The position numbers and the translations under genes were made by a program. The notes under the pieces are model-generated. The model was not told the DNA's origin, searched no databases, and saw only the letters and a list, made by a program, of their open reading frames with translations. Shown in pieces: positions 26,754 to 35,827 of a stretch of DNA of 64,000 nucleotides (the first letter of the stretch is position 1; every line of letters begins with the position of its first letter). The stretch spans positions 186,001-250,000 of the forward strand of contig NZ_JAKNYM010000001.1 in the NCBI RefSeq assembly GCF_022865105.1, in the 5' to 3' direction. Source of the stretch: Sphingomicrobium astaxanthinifaciens (GTDB lineage: Bacteria; Pseudomonadota; Alphaproteobacteria; Sphingomonadales; Sphingomonadaceae).

Positions 26754-27860
26754 TCAAGCCTTGGCGAATTCTATTGACGCCAACGCTTCGCGCAGACGCG
26801 TATAGAAGCTCTCGAGACTGAACTCGCTTGCGCGGCGCCTCGCATTCACTGACATTTGCAGCATCAATTCAGGATCGTCCTTTAGAAGACGGATCTTTCG
26901 TTCCAAAGAGGCGATATCACGAGAATCGACAAGAAAACCCTCTTGTCCATCAGCGATTAGGTCGGCGGGCCCCCCCACAGGAGGTGCGACTACTGGGATA
27001 CCGAAAGACATTGCCTCCACTAGCGTCAAACCGAATGTCTCGACACAAAGATCAACCCTAGTGAGGTTCAACACCAAATTCGCGCGGGCGTAAAAGTTTT
27101 CAGGCTTCTCAGAACGGGAATACACATTAACATTTGACCTGAACTCAAGCTTCTTTAAATATATGTTCAACTCTGGCCATTCGGCATTAAATAGAATATC
27201 GAATTCTATATCGGTTTCAGAAGATAATTTCTGAGCAAGCGCAAAGAATTCTGGGACACCTTTGTAATCGCGAGGGGATGCCAGCATTAGAACTCGGAAG
27301 GAACCGGACCTTCGTTCTCTAAAAGGCAGTTTTGCTGCGGCATCTGCAATAGAACCTAAAACAGGGTTTGGCACCACCACCGATTTCACGGTCTCTATGG
27401 GGACCCGCCTACGATTATCTTCAGAAACGTAGATTACCAGATCTGAACACGCCTGCGCGACCCACGTGAGAAAACGCCCCAGTAAAGCGGGAGACAGGGA
27501 AGATTCATGGACGTGATAAACGACACGATGCCCGTTCAAGCGCGCCCAAATCGCCGCTCCGAACGGAAGCAATGTGTTCACATATATAGTGGACCCTTTC
27601 GGAATACCTGCCCTCCCAAGCTCTATACATAAAAGCAACTGGCTTACCAAAAAGTTTACTAGAGTTAGTGAACGATAGCGACTCCGCTTATACCAATACT
27701 GCCTGACGTCTACACCAACGTGATCTAGTGCTCCTTGCCCGCGGCTACCAACGAAGAGAATACTCCGCCCCTCTTCTCCTCGCAGGGCCTTAATGACCTC
27801 TCGCAGGACCCTCGGGCTACCTGAGTTATCGTTCAACAAATGACAAAAGACGTAGGCCAT
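26754..27860 (-). CDS. GT4-family glycosyltransferase
   Basis: A 368-residue GT-B enzyme. It begins with MAYVFCHLLNDNSGSPRVLR and has VYHVHESSLSP mid-protein. The retaining GT4 donor site is FGLTLVEAMSFGIPVVAPPVGGPADL with E-x(7)-E geometry (split here: FGLTLVEAMS, then VVAPPVGG). It lies 12 bp after DUF1972 gene's start side in the same leftward cassette. Donor and acceptor are unknown. The coding sequence is AT-richer than the flanking rml genes. Confidence 0.85.
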   Translation of the reverse strand: MAYVFCHLLNDNSGSPRVLREVIKALRGEEGRSILFVGSRGQGALDHVGVDVRQYWYKRSRYRSLTLVNFLVSQLLLCIELGRAGIPKGSTIYVNTLLPFGAAIWARLNGHRVVYHVHESSLSPALLGRFLTWVAQACSDLVIYVSEDNRRRVPIETVKSVVVPNPVLGSIADAAAKLPFRERRSGSFRVLMLASPRDYKGVPEFFALAQKLSSETDIEFDILFNAEWPELNIYLKKLEFRSNVNVYSRSEKPENFYARANLVLNLTRVDLCVETFGLTLVEAMSFGIPVVAPPVGGPADLIADGQEGFLVDSRDIASLERKIRLLKDDPELMLQMSVNARRRASEFSLESFYTRLREALASIEFAKA

Positions 27861-27863
27861 TCT

Positions 27864-29138
27864 TTAGTCCAGCCGCTGATTAACGGTCATTAATTTCGAT
27901 GATCGCACTGTTGTTTGTTTCTTAAACCCAGCGGATTTCATTGCAAGCCGAGCTCCTTCCATTTGCCGGCTCAAACTGAGTTGCGAGCGATGAAATAAAA
28001 TGACGAGATAAATTGGCGCTAGCACTGTCGGCGGTCCAAAAATTCCGAACTCAACCAAAGAATATACAAGCATCATGACAGCGAAGCTTCTGTAAAGATT
28101 CACCTCCGCACACAAATCGCCCCCTCGCCTCAGTAGTTCACACATCGCGGACGACCAGAAAATTATGTGCAGCAGAAGGCCAATGCCGCCGAGCCCCAAA
28201 TAGGTCTGGATAAATGTATTGTGGGCCATCGTAACAGTGATCTCACCGTCGGAAACTGCCTGGCCCTGAGCAGATAGCATTTGATAACCGTACCCCCAAA
28301 GTATGTCTTCCTCGAAACGAGCCGCCCCGACCATCACCTGCCAAATTGTAGTCCGCCCGCCCAACGAGACGAGATTGCCCGACCCGTGACCTCGTTCGAA
28401 GTACGTCCACAGGTAATCGGCGAATAACATTGCTAGAAAAACGACTCCAAAACGAGCTATTAGTAGTGCCGTGCCGCCCGCCTCACTACGGGGTCGCCAT
28501 ACAACCATAAATATTACGATGGCCACGAGCAACGCAGATCGCGAATAGCAAAGTACAAAACCCATAACCAGAAGTGCGATTAAAATCGACCTCAATACTA
28601 AGGGGCGGAAGCTCGATGAAACAAGCTCCATGACAATTAGCCCAAGTAAGCAATATGCTAATATATTTGGGTTGAGCACCCCTCCCCCGAGTCGTGGCAC
28701 GCCGTCAGCACCCATGTAACGATAGAGGGGCTGATCGAAAGTCGATGCGATCGCGTAAGCCCCTAGAATAAAAGTGTAGAGAGCTATCTTTATAAATAGA
28801 ATAAGATCTTCAGTTTTGCGGATGTGGGCCGCGATTAAGAACCCCATCACGCAAAAAGTAATTAGGTCGAGTGCGCGCATAGCGCTGAAATAAGGATCAG
28901 GGCTATAAACAGTAGAGACGAGGGCAGCGGCACATGTACCCCACAAGGCCCCAGACCACATTGATACTGATTTTCGAAAATACCTCTCTGGAAGACTCAG
29001 CGAGGAGTACATCAGAAGAGCCAACGATATGATTCTGAAAAAGAACTTTAGATAAATATCGAACGGGACTTCAGAAGGATAAACATAGAATTGGGGCGCG
29101 ATCGAAATTGCAAGCGCCAATTTTAAACCGATCTTCAC
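27864..29138 (-). CDS. Wzy-like polysaccharide polymerase / O-antigen ligase family membrane protein
   Basis: A 424-residue integral membrane protein with about ten helices. A large loop has GGVLNPNILAYCLLG and a second has the family's pattern V-T-M-A-H-N-T-F-I-Q-T-Y-L-G-L-G-G-I-G. The V-L-C-Y-S-R-S-A-L-L helix matches the S/G-R-S/G-A motif of Wzy and WaaL proteins. In an EPS cassette with Wzx it most likely polymerises repeat units, but ligase and polymerase cannot be separated by sequence. A second family member is at 37994. Confidence 0.82.
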   Translation of the reverse strand: MKIGLKLALAISIAPQFYVYPSEVPFDIYLKFFFRIISLALLMYSSLSLPERYFRKSVSMWSGALWGTCAAALVSTVYSPDPYFSAMRALDLITFCVMGFLIAAHIRKTEDLILFIKIALYTFILGAYAIASTFDQPLYRYMGADGVPRLGGGVLNPNILAYCLLGLIVMELVSSSFRPLVLRSILIALLVMGFVLCYSRSALLVAIVIFMVVWRPRSEAGGTALLIARFGVVFLAMLFADYLWTYFERGHGSGNLVSLGGRTTIWQVMVGAARFEEDILWGYGYQMLSAQGQAVSDGEITVTMAHNTFIQTYLGLGGIGLLLHIIFWSSAMCELLRRGGDLCAEVNLYRSFAVMMLVYSLVEFGIFGPPTVLAPIYLVILFHRSQLSLSRQMEGARLAMKSAGFKKQTTVRSSKLMTVNQRLD

Positions 29139-29244
29139 TTAATGACCCTGCCCCTCATTGCGCCGCACACCTTCGCCCGATATTCAAAGATGTAGGAAGT
29201 AACATTCGTGCTTTAGATATTTTTGGGTGTGAGCCTACTCACCC

Positions 29245-30438
29245 CTACAAATAGTTTTCATAGCCGTGACGTTCGATCTCTGCGCATTTTGCTGAGATCG
29301 AGAATTTGCTTGCACGACTACGGGCGCCATCAGAGAGCTTGCTAAACATTGCCGGTCTCGTCGTAAGTTCGAGGATAGCATCGCCAAGGTTTCGGGAGGT
29401 CGAAACCGTATCGCTAAACGGAATAAGAATACCAGAGTGTTCATCGACCATCTGTGAAAGGCCTCCATAATTCACCCCAACGACGGGTTTGCCTCGCGCC
29501 ATGGCCTCTAAGACCACCATGCCTCCCCCTTCGAAAGACGGGTAAAGAAAGGCATCCATGGCTTCGATTTGCTTGAAAAGTGCAGCCTGTGAGACGCGGC
29601 CATGGAAGAACAGGTTCTCCACAGTGGCGTATTTCGCCGAAAGATGAGGATAGTCCGCCCCATCCCCAAACATATGCAACTCGAGACCTTTCTCTTGCTC
29701 CTTGGCGCAAAGGAATGCGCGTATGGCTAGTTCCGGCCCTTTCCAATAAATGAAGTTTCCGGCCCAATAGAATTTTCTTGCCGGGGAGGCTGGTCTCCGA
29801 CTGAGCGTATGGGCGATTGGGTCTAAGTCTATGGCAACAGCTGGCAATACATTCGTTTTGTGTCGGTGCTTTTCTCGGATGAGTTCATCTGAGATGACGA
29901 AAATCTTTGCGGCTTTCTGATGCGTGTACCAGAGAAACGGATTTAAGTTGTCCGCGACCTCTCGAAGCGCAGAACGGGCCATTTCGGAAAATCTCGAGCG
30001 AAATGGCAACTCGCTAAGGTACGTCTTGGGAAGCCTTGGGTGTCTCCCCACAGGACCCAAAACGAACGGAAGCTTCAAAAATGCTCCCGCACTAGGGAGC
30101 CAGTCATTTACGAACGTAACGTGGTGAACAAAGGAAAAATCCTTTCGGTTCTTCATTCTCCAAAAGTGACGCCAGCACGACAGATTCCAAAGCAGATAAT
30201 GAAACGCCCTTGCCGCCCCGAATTTTCGCTTCATGGGGACATTTAGTGATCTAACAAACTCAAACTCGACGTTAGAAGGCAAGCGCTCTCTGCGAACCAA
30301 ATGTTCCTTGTCGGATTTAGTGAAAACTGTAAGGTTGTAACCTCGTTGCCCCATTTCCTTGACAAAATCCCAAGCAACACCGGGCTCAGATCCTCTTCCT
30401 GGTTCGCAGCTGTATGCTATGATAGCTATTCTGCCCAT
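29245..30438 (-). CDS. GT4-family glycosyltransferase
   Basis: A 397-residue GT-B enzyme with AYSCEPGRGSEPGVAWDFV at the N-terminus (residues 8-26), the acceptor-domain opening common to a GT4 subgroup. The linker Y-W-A-G-N-F-I-Y-W-K-G-P-E-L and donor site FLYPSFEGGGMVVLEAMARG complete the fold. The last 13 bases of the upstream gene overlap its start. Sugar specificity unknown. Confidence 0.85.
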   Translation of the reverse strand: MGRIAIIAYSCEPGRGSEPGVAWDFVKEMGQRGYNLTVFTKSDKEHLVRRERLPSNVEFEFVRSLNVPMKRKFGAARAFHYLLWNLSCWRHFWRMKNRKDFSFVHHVTFVNDWLPSAGAFLKLPFVLGPVGRHPRLPKTYLSELPFRSRFSEMARSALREVADNLNPFLWYTHQKAAKIFVISDELIREKHRHKTNVLPAVAIDLDPIAHTLSRRPASPARKFYWAGNFIYWKGPELAIRAFLCAKEQEKGLELHMFGDGADYPHLSAKYATVENLFFHGRVSQAALFKQIEAMDAFLYPSFEGGGMVVLEAMARGKPVVGVNYGGLSQMVDEHSGILIPFSDTVSTSRNLGDAILELTTRPAMFSKLSDGARSRASKFSISAKCAEIERHGYENYL

Positions 30439-31844
30439 CGATTCCCTCCTGACACTCGCGTGAGAACCTGACTGACAATATTTTGCGGCTTCTTGGTCGC
30501 GTCCAAAATCTCTATATCGGATTCAGCACTATGCCGATCGTATGCACATACCAAGTATTGCAACTCTTCCAATGTCTCCTCTGATTTGCGGGCGTGGAGA
30601 AGAGATGGTTCTCCTCGAAGGTAGAAACGAATCGGCGGCTGAGGTACTATAATTGCCAAGACGCTTTTCCATGTCTTGGGCAAAAACACATTTGATCGAT
30701 TTGCAGGCGCAATGACGAAATCGTCCACATAACGATCGCAAATAACGACCCCTTCAGCTACTAGAGCTGGTCGTGTACGGAACCAGTATCCGACTAAGTA
30801 GTCGCCAAGATAGTAGATAAACCGTATCAGGCTCGAAATTTGTCTAGCCTTCGTCACTCCTGAGGCGCTTTGTACCTCCGAGCCGCGTGATGATACTCCA
30901 TCAGGCGAGCCTACGCCACGCCTGAACGTCGCGAGTGGCCGCAGGACCCCCGGTCGCCAGTGCTGCACAATGAAGTGCTCACCGGCACAAAAAACGCCCA
31001 TCTTTTCAGAAAGAGCTTTCACTAATGTCGATTTCCCAGCGCCGTCCGGTCCAATGATCGAAATATAGATTCCAGGCGGGAAGATGAAGTTTTTTATCTT
31101 TCTGTAGATTGTAACAGAAATATTATAAATCGTTGCCATTGGCATTCCCTTTAAGGAAATAAACCAAAATGCTGTCCGACGCGTTTTAACTAGACTTCCA
31201 ATGTGGCCGATGTTTTCGATGCTGCTTTGAACGTCAACGCCTATAAGAGAGGATATCTCTTGTTTCAGTCTGACCCTATCCTCCACAGTAATTTGCTCAA
31301 GTCTATTTTGTATTCGCGCTATTCGGCTCTCCTTCATTGGCAAGCCCGCAAGGCTGGCCTGAAATATATTTGCGATCAGCGCATGGCGGGGATTCAGTCT
31401 CGGGATCCTATCGACGACGTTTGATTGCTGAACGGCCTCTTCGGCCTTTAGATAAGTGGCGCCACGCCACTGCTCGCCATTATGGACATCAAATTTTGCG
31501 CAACAGAGTGCGCCCGACTTTGATTTGAAGACAATGCGGTAAATTTCAACGTAATGTCGTCTCACCGGCCGTATCACAGAAGCATTGTTTTGTTTGCAAA
31601 ACTTCTTGATCGCCTTCCGAAGCAGCTTCGGATCTGTAGTAATAAGGTCAACATCCCCAGGAGGAGCATGCTCATCCTCTAACCCGCGCACGACTGCGAA
31701 CGGTATGCCAGCATCTTTGGCCCAGAGGACAAACTTCAATCCAAATTGGAAAGTCTCGCTCATATAGATTTGGTCACTGCAGGCCCTTCGCCAAGTATCT
31801 CTGTACCTGACTATGGCTAAGTTGAAGAATCGGCCTTCACTCAC
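30426..31844 (-). CDS. Two-domain protein: nucleotidyltransferase-like N-terminus plus P-loop kinase
   Basis: The C-terminal half is a thymidylate-kinase-like P-loop domain: Walker A GPDGAGKSTLVKAL (about residues 258-271), a D-R-Y-V-D-D-F motif that resembles the DRY/F of TMK-type kinases, and PQPPIRFYLRG. The N-terminal 200 residues have FAVVRGLEDEHAPPGDVDLI, a nucleotidyltransferase-like G-x-V-D-x-D arrangement. Such fusions occur in polysaccharide clusters and are presumed to phosphorylate a sugar or lipid, but the substrate is not known. The GTG start at 31844 is uncertain; ATG 31763 is the alternative. Confidence 0.7.
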   Translation of the reverse strand: MSEGRFFNLAIVRYRDTWRRACSDQIYMSETFQFGLKFVLWAKDAGIPFAVVRGLEDEHAPPGDVDLITTDPKLLRKAIKKFCKQNNASVIRPVRRHYVEIYRIVFKSKSGALCCAKFDVHNGEQWRGATYLKAEEAVQQSNVVDRIPRLNPRHALIANIFQASLAGLPMKESRIARIQNRLEQITVEDRVRLKQEISSLIGVDVQSSIENIGHIGSLVKTRRTAFWFISLKGMPMATIYNISVTIYRKIKNFIFPPGIYISIIGPDGAGKSTLVKALSEKMGVFCAGEHFIVQHWRPGVLRPLATFRRGVGSPDGVSSRGSEVQSASGVTKARQISSLIRFIYYLGDYLVGYWFRTRPALVAEGVVICDRYVDDFVIAPANRSNVFLPKTWKSVLAIIVPQPPIRFYLRGEPSLLHARKSEETLEELQYLVCAYDRHSAESDIEILDATKKPQNIVSQVLTRVSGGNRWAE

Positions 31845-31867
31845 TTCCGCATAGAAGCAGGGAAACC

Positions 31868-32983
31868 TTAGGTGATGTCATGGTTGTGCATACGACGTTG
31901 CTTGCTTGGCTCTCCAAGATACGCTGCGGCGAATTTTTTCGAGATGGAGCTCCAGTCTAGTTCCCCCCCGATTGCCTGACACGCCGCTGAATAGTCCAAA
32001 CACTCATCTTTGAGTTTGATTACCGCTTCAGCCCACTTTTCTGGCTCACGCGAATTGACGAAAGTAACACCTCGAATTTCATTCAGATAGCTTTCCAAGT
32101 TAGTCTCTGGCGACAGGACCAGTCTTGAACCGGCCCCTAGGGCCTCCAGAGGTGCCAAAGGCATCCCCTCAAAATGTGAAGGGTGAAAAAAGATGTCGAT
32201 TTCAGAAAGAGCTTTGAACTTGGCGTCCCCATAGATTGGTCCACGATACACGGTCCGATCACAAAGTTCCTGATCGGCGATCAGCGCCTTGAACCGCGGA
32301 AGGTCTTCTCCGGACCCTATCAGGTGGAACTCGAAGGCCACGCCGCGGTCTCGAAGCAGTGCCAATACGCATGGTAAGAGTTCTAATCCTTTCTCCTGGA
32401 AAGATACTCGACCACAGTAGCCGAGCCTCAATACCTTGCCGGACCGGGTACAATTGAATTCTCGCAAAGTTGAGCGTTGAGTAGGGACGCCATTTGGTAT
32501 TCGCTGCAGACGCACATTGGCTCGCAGACATTTAATCATATACGCGTCGTAACTGCCATAAACTTGAACGAACTCAGCTCCCTCAAGATACGGCTTCACC
32601 ACAAGATGGCAATACATCCTCTTTATCCGTGGCAACTCACGTGGTCTACGCGAGAACGCGCCATGTGGGGAGACGCAGTATCTAACGCCGAGCGCTCGAA
32701 GGAAGAGCGCAATTATATGCAAGTGCACATTGAGCCCACCATGGAGGTGAAAAATACAGTGCGATCCTTCGCTCGCAATATTTCGTAAACTACGGAATAG
32801 CGCTATCCCAAAACGATGGTAAGCAATTGGGCGGGATGCCGAGAACTTGCTATCTTTCGTGATACAGATCGCTTGAGCTTCGACCGTAGGTGCCGGATGA
32901 CGCATCAAGCACTCCACAACTCCCAAAACTCCGTTCTGGTTTTGGGAACCCACGGCACCCACCGTAAGATGATACACCTTCAC
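31868..32983 (-). CDS. GT4-family glycosyltransferase
   Basis: A 371-residue GT-B enzyme. Visible motifs are IFHLHGGLNVH and CVSPHGAFSRRP in the acceptor domain. The donor half has RLGYCGRVSFQEKGLELLP and FFHPSHFEGMPLAPLEALGA with the conserved Glu. It ends 23 bp before the two-domain kinase gene and starts 2 bp after the APH-like kinase gene. Donor and linkage unknown. Confidence 0.86.
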   Translation of the reverse strand: MKVYHLTVGAVGSQNQNGVLGVVECLMRHPAPTVEAQAICITKDSKFSASRPIAYHRFGIALFRSLRNIASEGSHCIFHLHGGLNVHLHIIALFLRALGVRYCVSPHGAFSRRPRELPRIKRMYCHLVVKPYLEGAEFVQVYGSYDAYMIKCLRANVRLQRIPNGVPTQRSTLREFNCTRSGKVLRLGYCGRVSFQEKGLELLPCVLALLRDRGVAFEFHLIGSGEDLPRFKALIADQELCDRTVYRGPIYGDAKFKALSEIDIFFHPSHFEGMPLAPLEALGAGSRLVLSPETNLESYLNEIRGVTFVNSREPEKWAEAVIKLKDECLDYSAACQAIGGELDWSSISKKFAAAYLGEPSKQRRMHNHDIT

Positions 32984-32985
32984 TA

Positions 32986-33804
32986 CTATTCTGTCCTTAA
33001 TAACATTTCGAACTGACGTTGAACATCGAGAAACTGGAAAGATGGGTGCTTAGAGAAGGCCAGCAGGCCCTCCTTCAATGCATCATGCAATCGCGCTTTG
33101 GTTAATTCCATTCGGTAGGCAGTAACAAGGTCATACCCCAGAAGCTGTAAAGTAGCGTTCTCAAAGTCAAATATGTGAACATCATCCGCCATGTCTATAA
33201 ACATATTCCATTTGTTTAGGTCGCCGTGGCCGATTACTTTGCAGCATCCCTCAGCGTTAGTTTGTATGCCAAGTATGGAATACATCGAAGTCAAGGCTTT
33301 GATTAAATTGTAGCGATCCTTTCTTTTCCGAGGATCGAAACCTCTTTTTGGCAGCCTTCCCCTCAATTTGAGGGAGCCATAACCATGCGATATAAGCCAA
33401 GGAAAATTTGCCGAATTAGCCGCCTGAAGCCTCTCCAGAGTCGCCGCCTCGTTCTTTAGATACTTTTCGGCGGCGACTTCTACAGCGTATTTCTCGATCA
33501 ACACGCTGTCACCTTCAAACTTCATCTTGAGTTCAGTTCGCTTTCCATCTGGAACCCCCAGATACAGGAACTCATAGCCACCCAATTCATGGGCGCTCTC
33601 AATCACGCCTCTGGAAAAGCGTGGGAAGATCCATCTGGCAAATCCACGACGCGCCAATCCTCTCAAGCCGTTTGCGGGCAATATCCTCCAAAAGACACCC
33701 TCAAATCCATGCCGAACAACCCAACGCGGGCTTCTTTTAGTTGGAAAGTAGTGTACCGTAGAATTATCAACGAGTCTTGTATGCAATTCCGGGGAATCTT
33801 TCAT
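32986..33804 (-). CDS. APH/LPS-kinase-fold protein
   Basis: A 272-residue protein with eukaryotic-kinase-like landmarks. The catalytic loop is GHGDLNKWNMF (about 210-220) and the metal-binding segment is HIFDFENAT (about 229-237), the H-G-D-x(4)-N and D-F/D-x-E pair of aminoglycoside-phosphotransferase and lipopolysaccharide-kinase families. A Lys/Glu-rich N-lobe precedes it. Context suggests phosphorylation of a glycan or lipid carrier; antibiotic modification is very unlikely here. It lies between a glycosyltransferase gene and wzx. Confidence 0.7.
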   Translation of the reverse strand: MKDSPELHTRLVDNSTVHYFPTKRSPRWVVRHGFEGVFWRILPANGLRGLARRGFARWIFPRFSRGVIESAHELGGYEFLYLGVPDGKRTELKMKFEGDSVLIEKYAVEVAAEKYLKNEAATLERLQAANSANFPWLISHGYGSLKLRGRLPKRGFDPRKRKDRYNLIKALTSMYSILGIQTNAEGCCKVIGHGDLNKWNMFIDMADDVHIFDFENATLQLLGYDLVTAYRMELTKARLHDALKEGLLAFSKHPSFQFLDVQRQFEMLLRTE

Positions 33805-33815
33805 GACCTTTGAGA

Positions 33816-35135
33816 CTAAAATATCCCGGGGAAGATGTTATGTTTTTTCTTTATAATTATTAGCAGGAGAATTTTTGCCAACAGTAATCCAAGTGCTATA
33901 GAGCTTGCGGCCCCAATGGATCCATACTTTTCTGCCCACACCGTGCACCCCATAAGAATAACGAGCACAGAAACTAAGTTAACTAGCGCCACCTGCTTTT
34001 CCCTGCCATCGGCTACTAGGATCAATGCTGCCGGACCGGTCGCAGCATGGAACAAGTAGAAGGCGACCAATATAATCATAGGCTGGTACGAAAACGCATA
34101 ATCTGATCCAAACACAAATTCGAGGAGTTTTTCGCCAGGTAGGAGAAGAACCGCAGCGACAATGATCGCCAACGAAAACGAAATTCGGGAAGACTGTTTC
34201 GAATACTGCTTCAAGTTTTTTGAGGGCTCTGTTTTTAGCGAGGCAACGAACTTGGCCACGATTATAGATTCCAACATCAATATAGGAAACGCCACCAGCT
34301 GCCCTCCCCGTTCCGCGACGCGGAGTTCAGCTGCTGCCTTGTGAAGACCCTCGAAGCCAAGATATATAATCGCGATGTTGGCGCTCAACACAATAATGGC
34401 ACTCAAGGCACTGAACGTGAGAGTTAAGCGAACCAAGCTGCCAGCATCAAAGCTTCCTAAAGACCCGCGCGGGAGAGCTCCGATCACCTTGCGCGCAAAA
34501 AAAGTGGCCATGGTGGCAGCAGAGATTAGCGCCAGAAACTGCGCCGCAAGGGTGTACTCAAGGTTCAAGGTTCCAAGGAGGCTTATTGCGCAAACGATAG
34601 TTAGGAGAAGAGCTGGTTGCACGAGCTGAGGTGGTAACGCCGCAATCACCGGCCTATCAAACCCCCGAAGTACCCCTGCATTAATCGCGATTAGCGCCAT
34701 CGGAAGTGTTAATATCGCAGCACTAGCAACTTTGTAATCGGCGACTCGCAAGGATCTAATGCCAGAGGAATTGACGTCGTAAACAATCGCAGCCAGAAAC
34801 ACGACGCAAAAAATTGTCACCGCCCAAGCGTAGGAAAATCTTATTGTTCCCCTTATACTTTCAAATTCTTGGTGTATAACTCGTTTGGAAACTTCCCGAT
34901 TTAGTAATAACTGCATACCTCCTGAAGTTGGGACGGATAGTACTGCCGATAGAGACACCACGACAGAGAACATTCCAAAATCGACTTGGGAAAGACTTCT
35001 GGCTAAAATAACGTTCGAGAGCGTTAAAATGATAGCACTTAGCGAGAGCACTGACCCAAGGACTACAGCTTGTCCCGAGATACGGCCTTTCTGCGACATG
35101 GGGTTGTAGACAATACGTTTGAGACTTCCGATCAT
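33816..35135 (-). CDS. wzx: Wzx-type polysaccharide flippase
   Basis: A roughly 440-residue membrane protein with 12 or so helices of the MOP superfamily that flips undecaprenyl-linked repeat units. Typical features are the early V-L-A-R-S-L-S-Q-V-D-F-G-M-F segment, QLLLNREVSKRV after the second helix, and a Pro-containing seventh helix region. Start could be TTG 35156, ATG 35135 (chosen) or ATG 35099. It is the first gene of the leftward cassette and its 5' end abuts the galE remnant. Confidence 0.86.
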   Translation of the reverse strand: MIGSLKRIVYNPMSQKGRISGQAVVLGSVLSLSAIILTLSNVILARSLSQVDFGMFSVVVSLSAVLSVPTSGGMQLLLNREVSKRVIHQEFESIRGTIRFSYAWAVTIFCVVFLAAIVYDVNSSGIRSLRVADYKVASAAILTLPMALIAINAGVLRGFDRPVIAALPPQLVQPALLLTIVCAISLLGTLNLEYTLAAQFLALISAATMATFFARKVIGALPRGSLGSFDAGSLVRLTLTFSALSAIIVLSANIAIIYLGFEGLHKAAAELRVAERGGQLVAFPILMLESIIVAKFVASLKTEPSKNLKQYSKQSSRISFSLAIIVAAVLLLPGEKLLEFVFGSDYAFSYQPMIILVAFYLFHAATGPAALILVADGREKQVALVNLVSVLVILMGCTVWAEKYGSIGAASSIALGLLLAKILLLIIIKKKHNIFPGIF

Positions 35136-35149
35136 TCGACCGCCACCGG

Positions 35150-35242
35150 CTAGCAAAACTGCGCGGCCATGGCCGGCGGCACAAGCTCCAGAACGGTGTG
35201 GCTAGCGATATACGCTGCACCACGTGTAACGAGAATTTTCAT
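35150..35242 (-). pseudogene. Remnant of a UDP-glucose 4-epimerase (galE) N-terminus
   Basis: Thirty codons from ATG 35242 read M-K-I-L-V-T-R-G-A-A-Y-I-A-S-H-T-V-L-E-L, a decayed copy of the GalE/SDR opening [20 protein letters not shown]; three glycines of the dinucleotide motif are lost. The frame then runs into unrelated sequence and stops at 35150, just before wzx. The rest of galE is missing. It marks the right-hand junction of the AT-rich glycosyltransferase cassette. Confidence 0.75.
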
Positions 35243-35310
35243 GCCATTAGTTCCCATTGAGTTTCGTGGCTGCGCAAGTCCCCATGCGCGATAACACCGA
35301 TTGACGCGCC

Positions 35311-35676
35311 TCAGGCCGCATCGCCACCCTCCCCCGCCCCGCCGCGCTGCTCGAGTTCGGCGGTGAGCGCCGCGATCTCGGCCTTCAAGGCGGCATGTTC
35401 GGCGCGCTTGCGGGCAAGAAAGGCGCGGGTCATCGCCGCCTTCTCGGCCATCCCACTGGGGGTGAGCAGATAGGCATAACGGCGCTTGGTCGAGGACGCG
35501 CGGAAATTGCCGAGCTTGACCCACCCCTTGGCGACCAGCGCCTTCAACAGGTAATTCGCCGCGCCCGCGCTCACGCCTACTTCGCGGGCGAGCTCGCGCT
35601 GCGAGATGCGGGGATTGGCCTCAATGCTCCGCAACATGCGGAAGCGCCGGTCCTGGTCGATCAGGTCGCGGGTCAT
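35311..35676 (-). CDS. EPS-associated MarR-family regulator
   Basis: A 121-residue winged-helix regulator. Residues 1-75 contain FRMLRSIEANPRISQRELAR, EVGVSAGAANYLLKALVAKG and a wing (RRYAYLLTPSG), matching the MarR family found in exopolysaccharide loci. The C-terminal 45 residues are a coiled coil (RAEHAALKAEIAALTAELEQ) likely used for dimerisation. It sits just outside the glycosyltransferase cassette, next to the NusG-like gene. It could repress the EPS operons through nearby palindromes. Confidence 0.85.
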   Translation of the reverse strand: MTRDLIDQDRRFRMLRSIEANPRISQRELAREVGVSAGAANYLLKALVAKGWVKLGNFRASSTKRRYAYLLTPSGMAEKAAMTRAFLARKRAEHAALKAEIAALTAELEQRGGAGEGGDAA

Positions 35677-35758
35677 GGAAAATCTAGGGGAACGGGCGCT
35701 GGACGGCTACCGCACTGCGCGAGAATCACCCCCCTCGCGCAGCTCGAGCCCCCCGGCC

Positions 35759-35774
35759 CGTTCAATAATGAACG
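35759..35774. promoter_or_regulatory. Palindrome upstream of the EPS MarR gene
   Basis: CGTTCA-ATAA-TGAACG is a perfect 6-bp inverted repeat, 83 bp upstream of the marR-like ATG and between it and the NusG-like gene. It is a candidate operator for autoregulation. The assignment is positional; the half-sites differ from those of the palindrome at 37779. Confidence 0.4.
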
Positions 35775-35827
35775 CGTGGCAAAATTTGCATGCCAACGCA
35801 ATAACTAAAGCGTTTTTTCGAAGGCGC

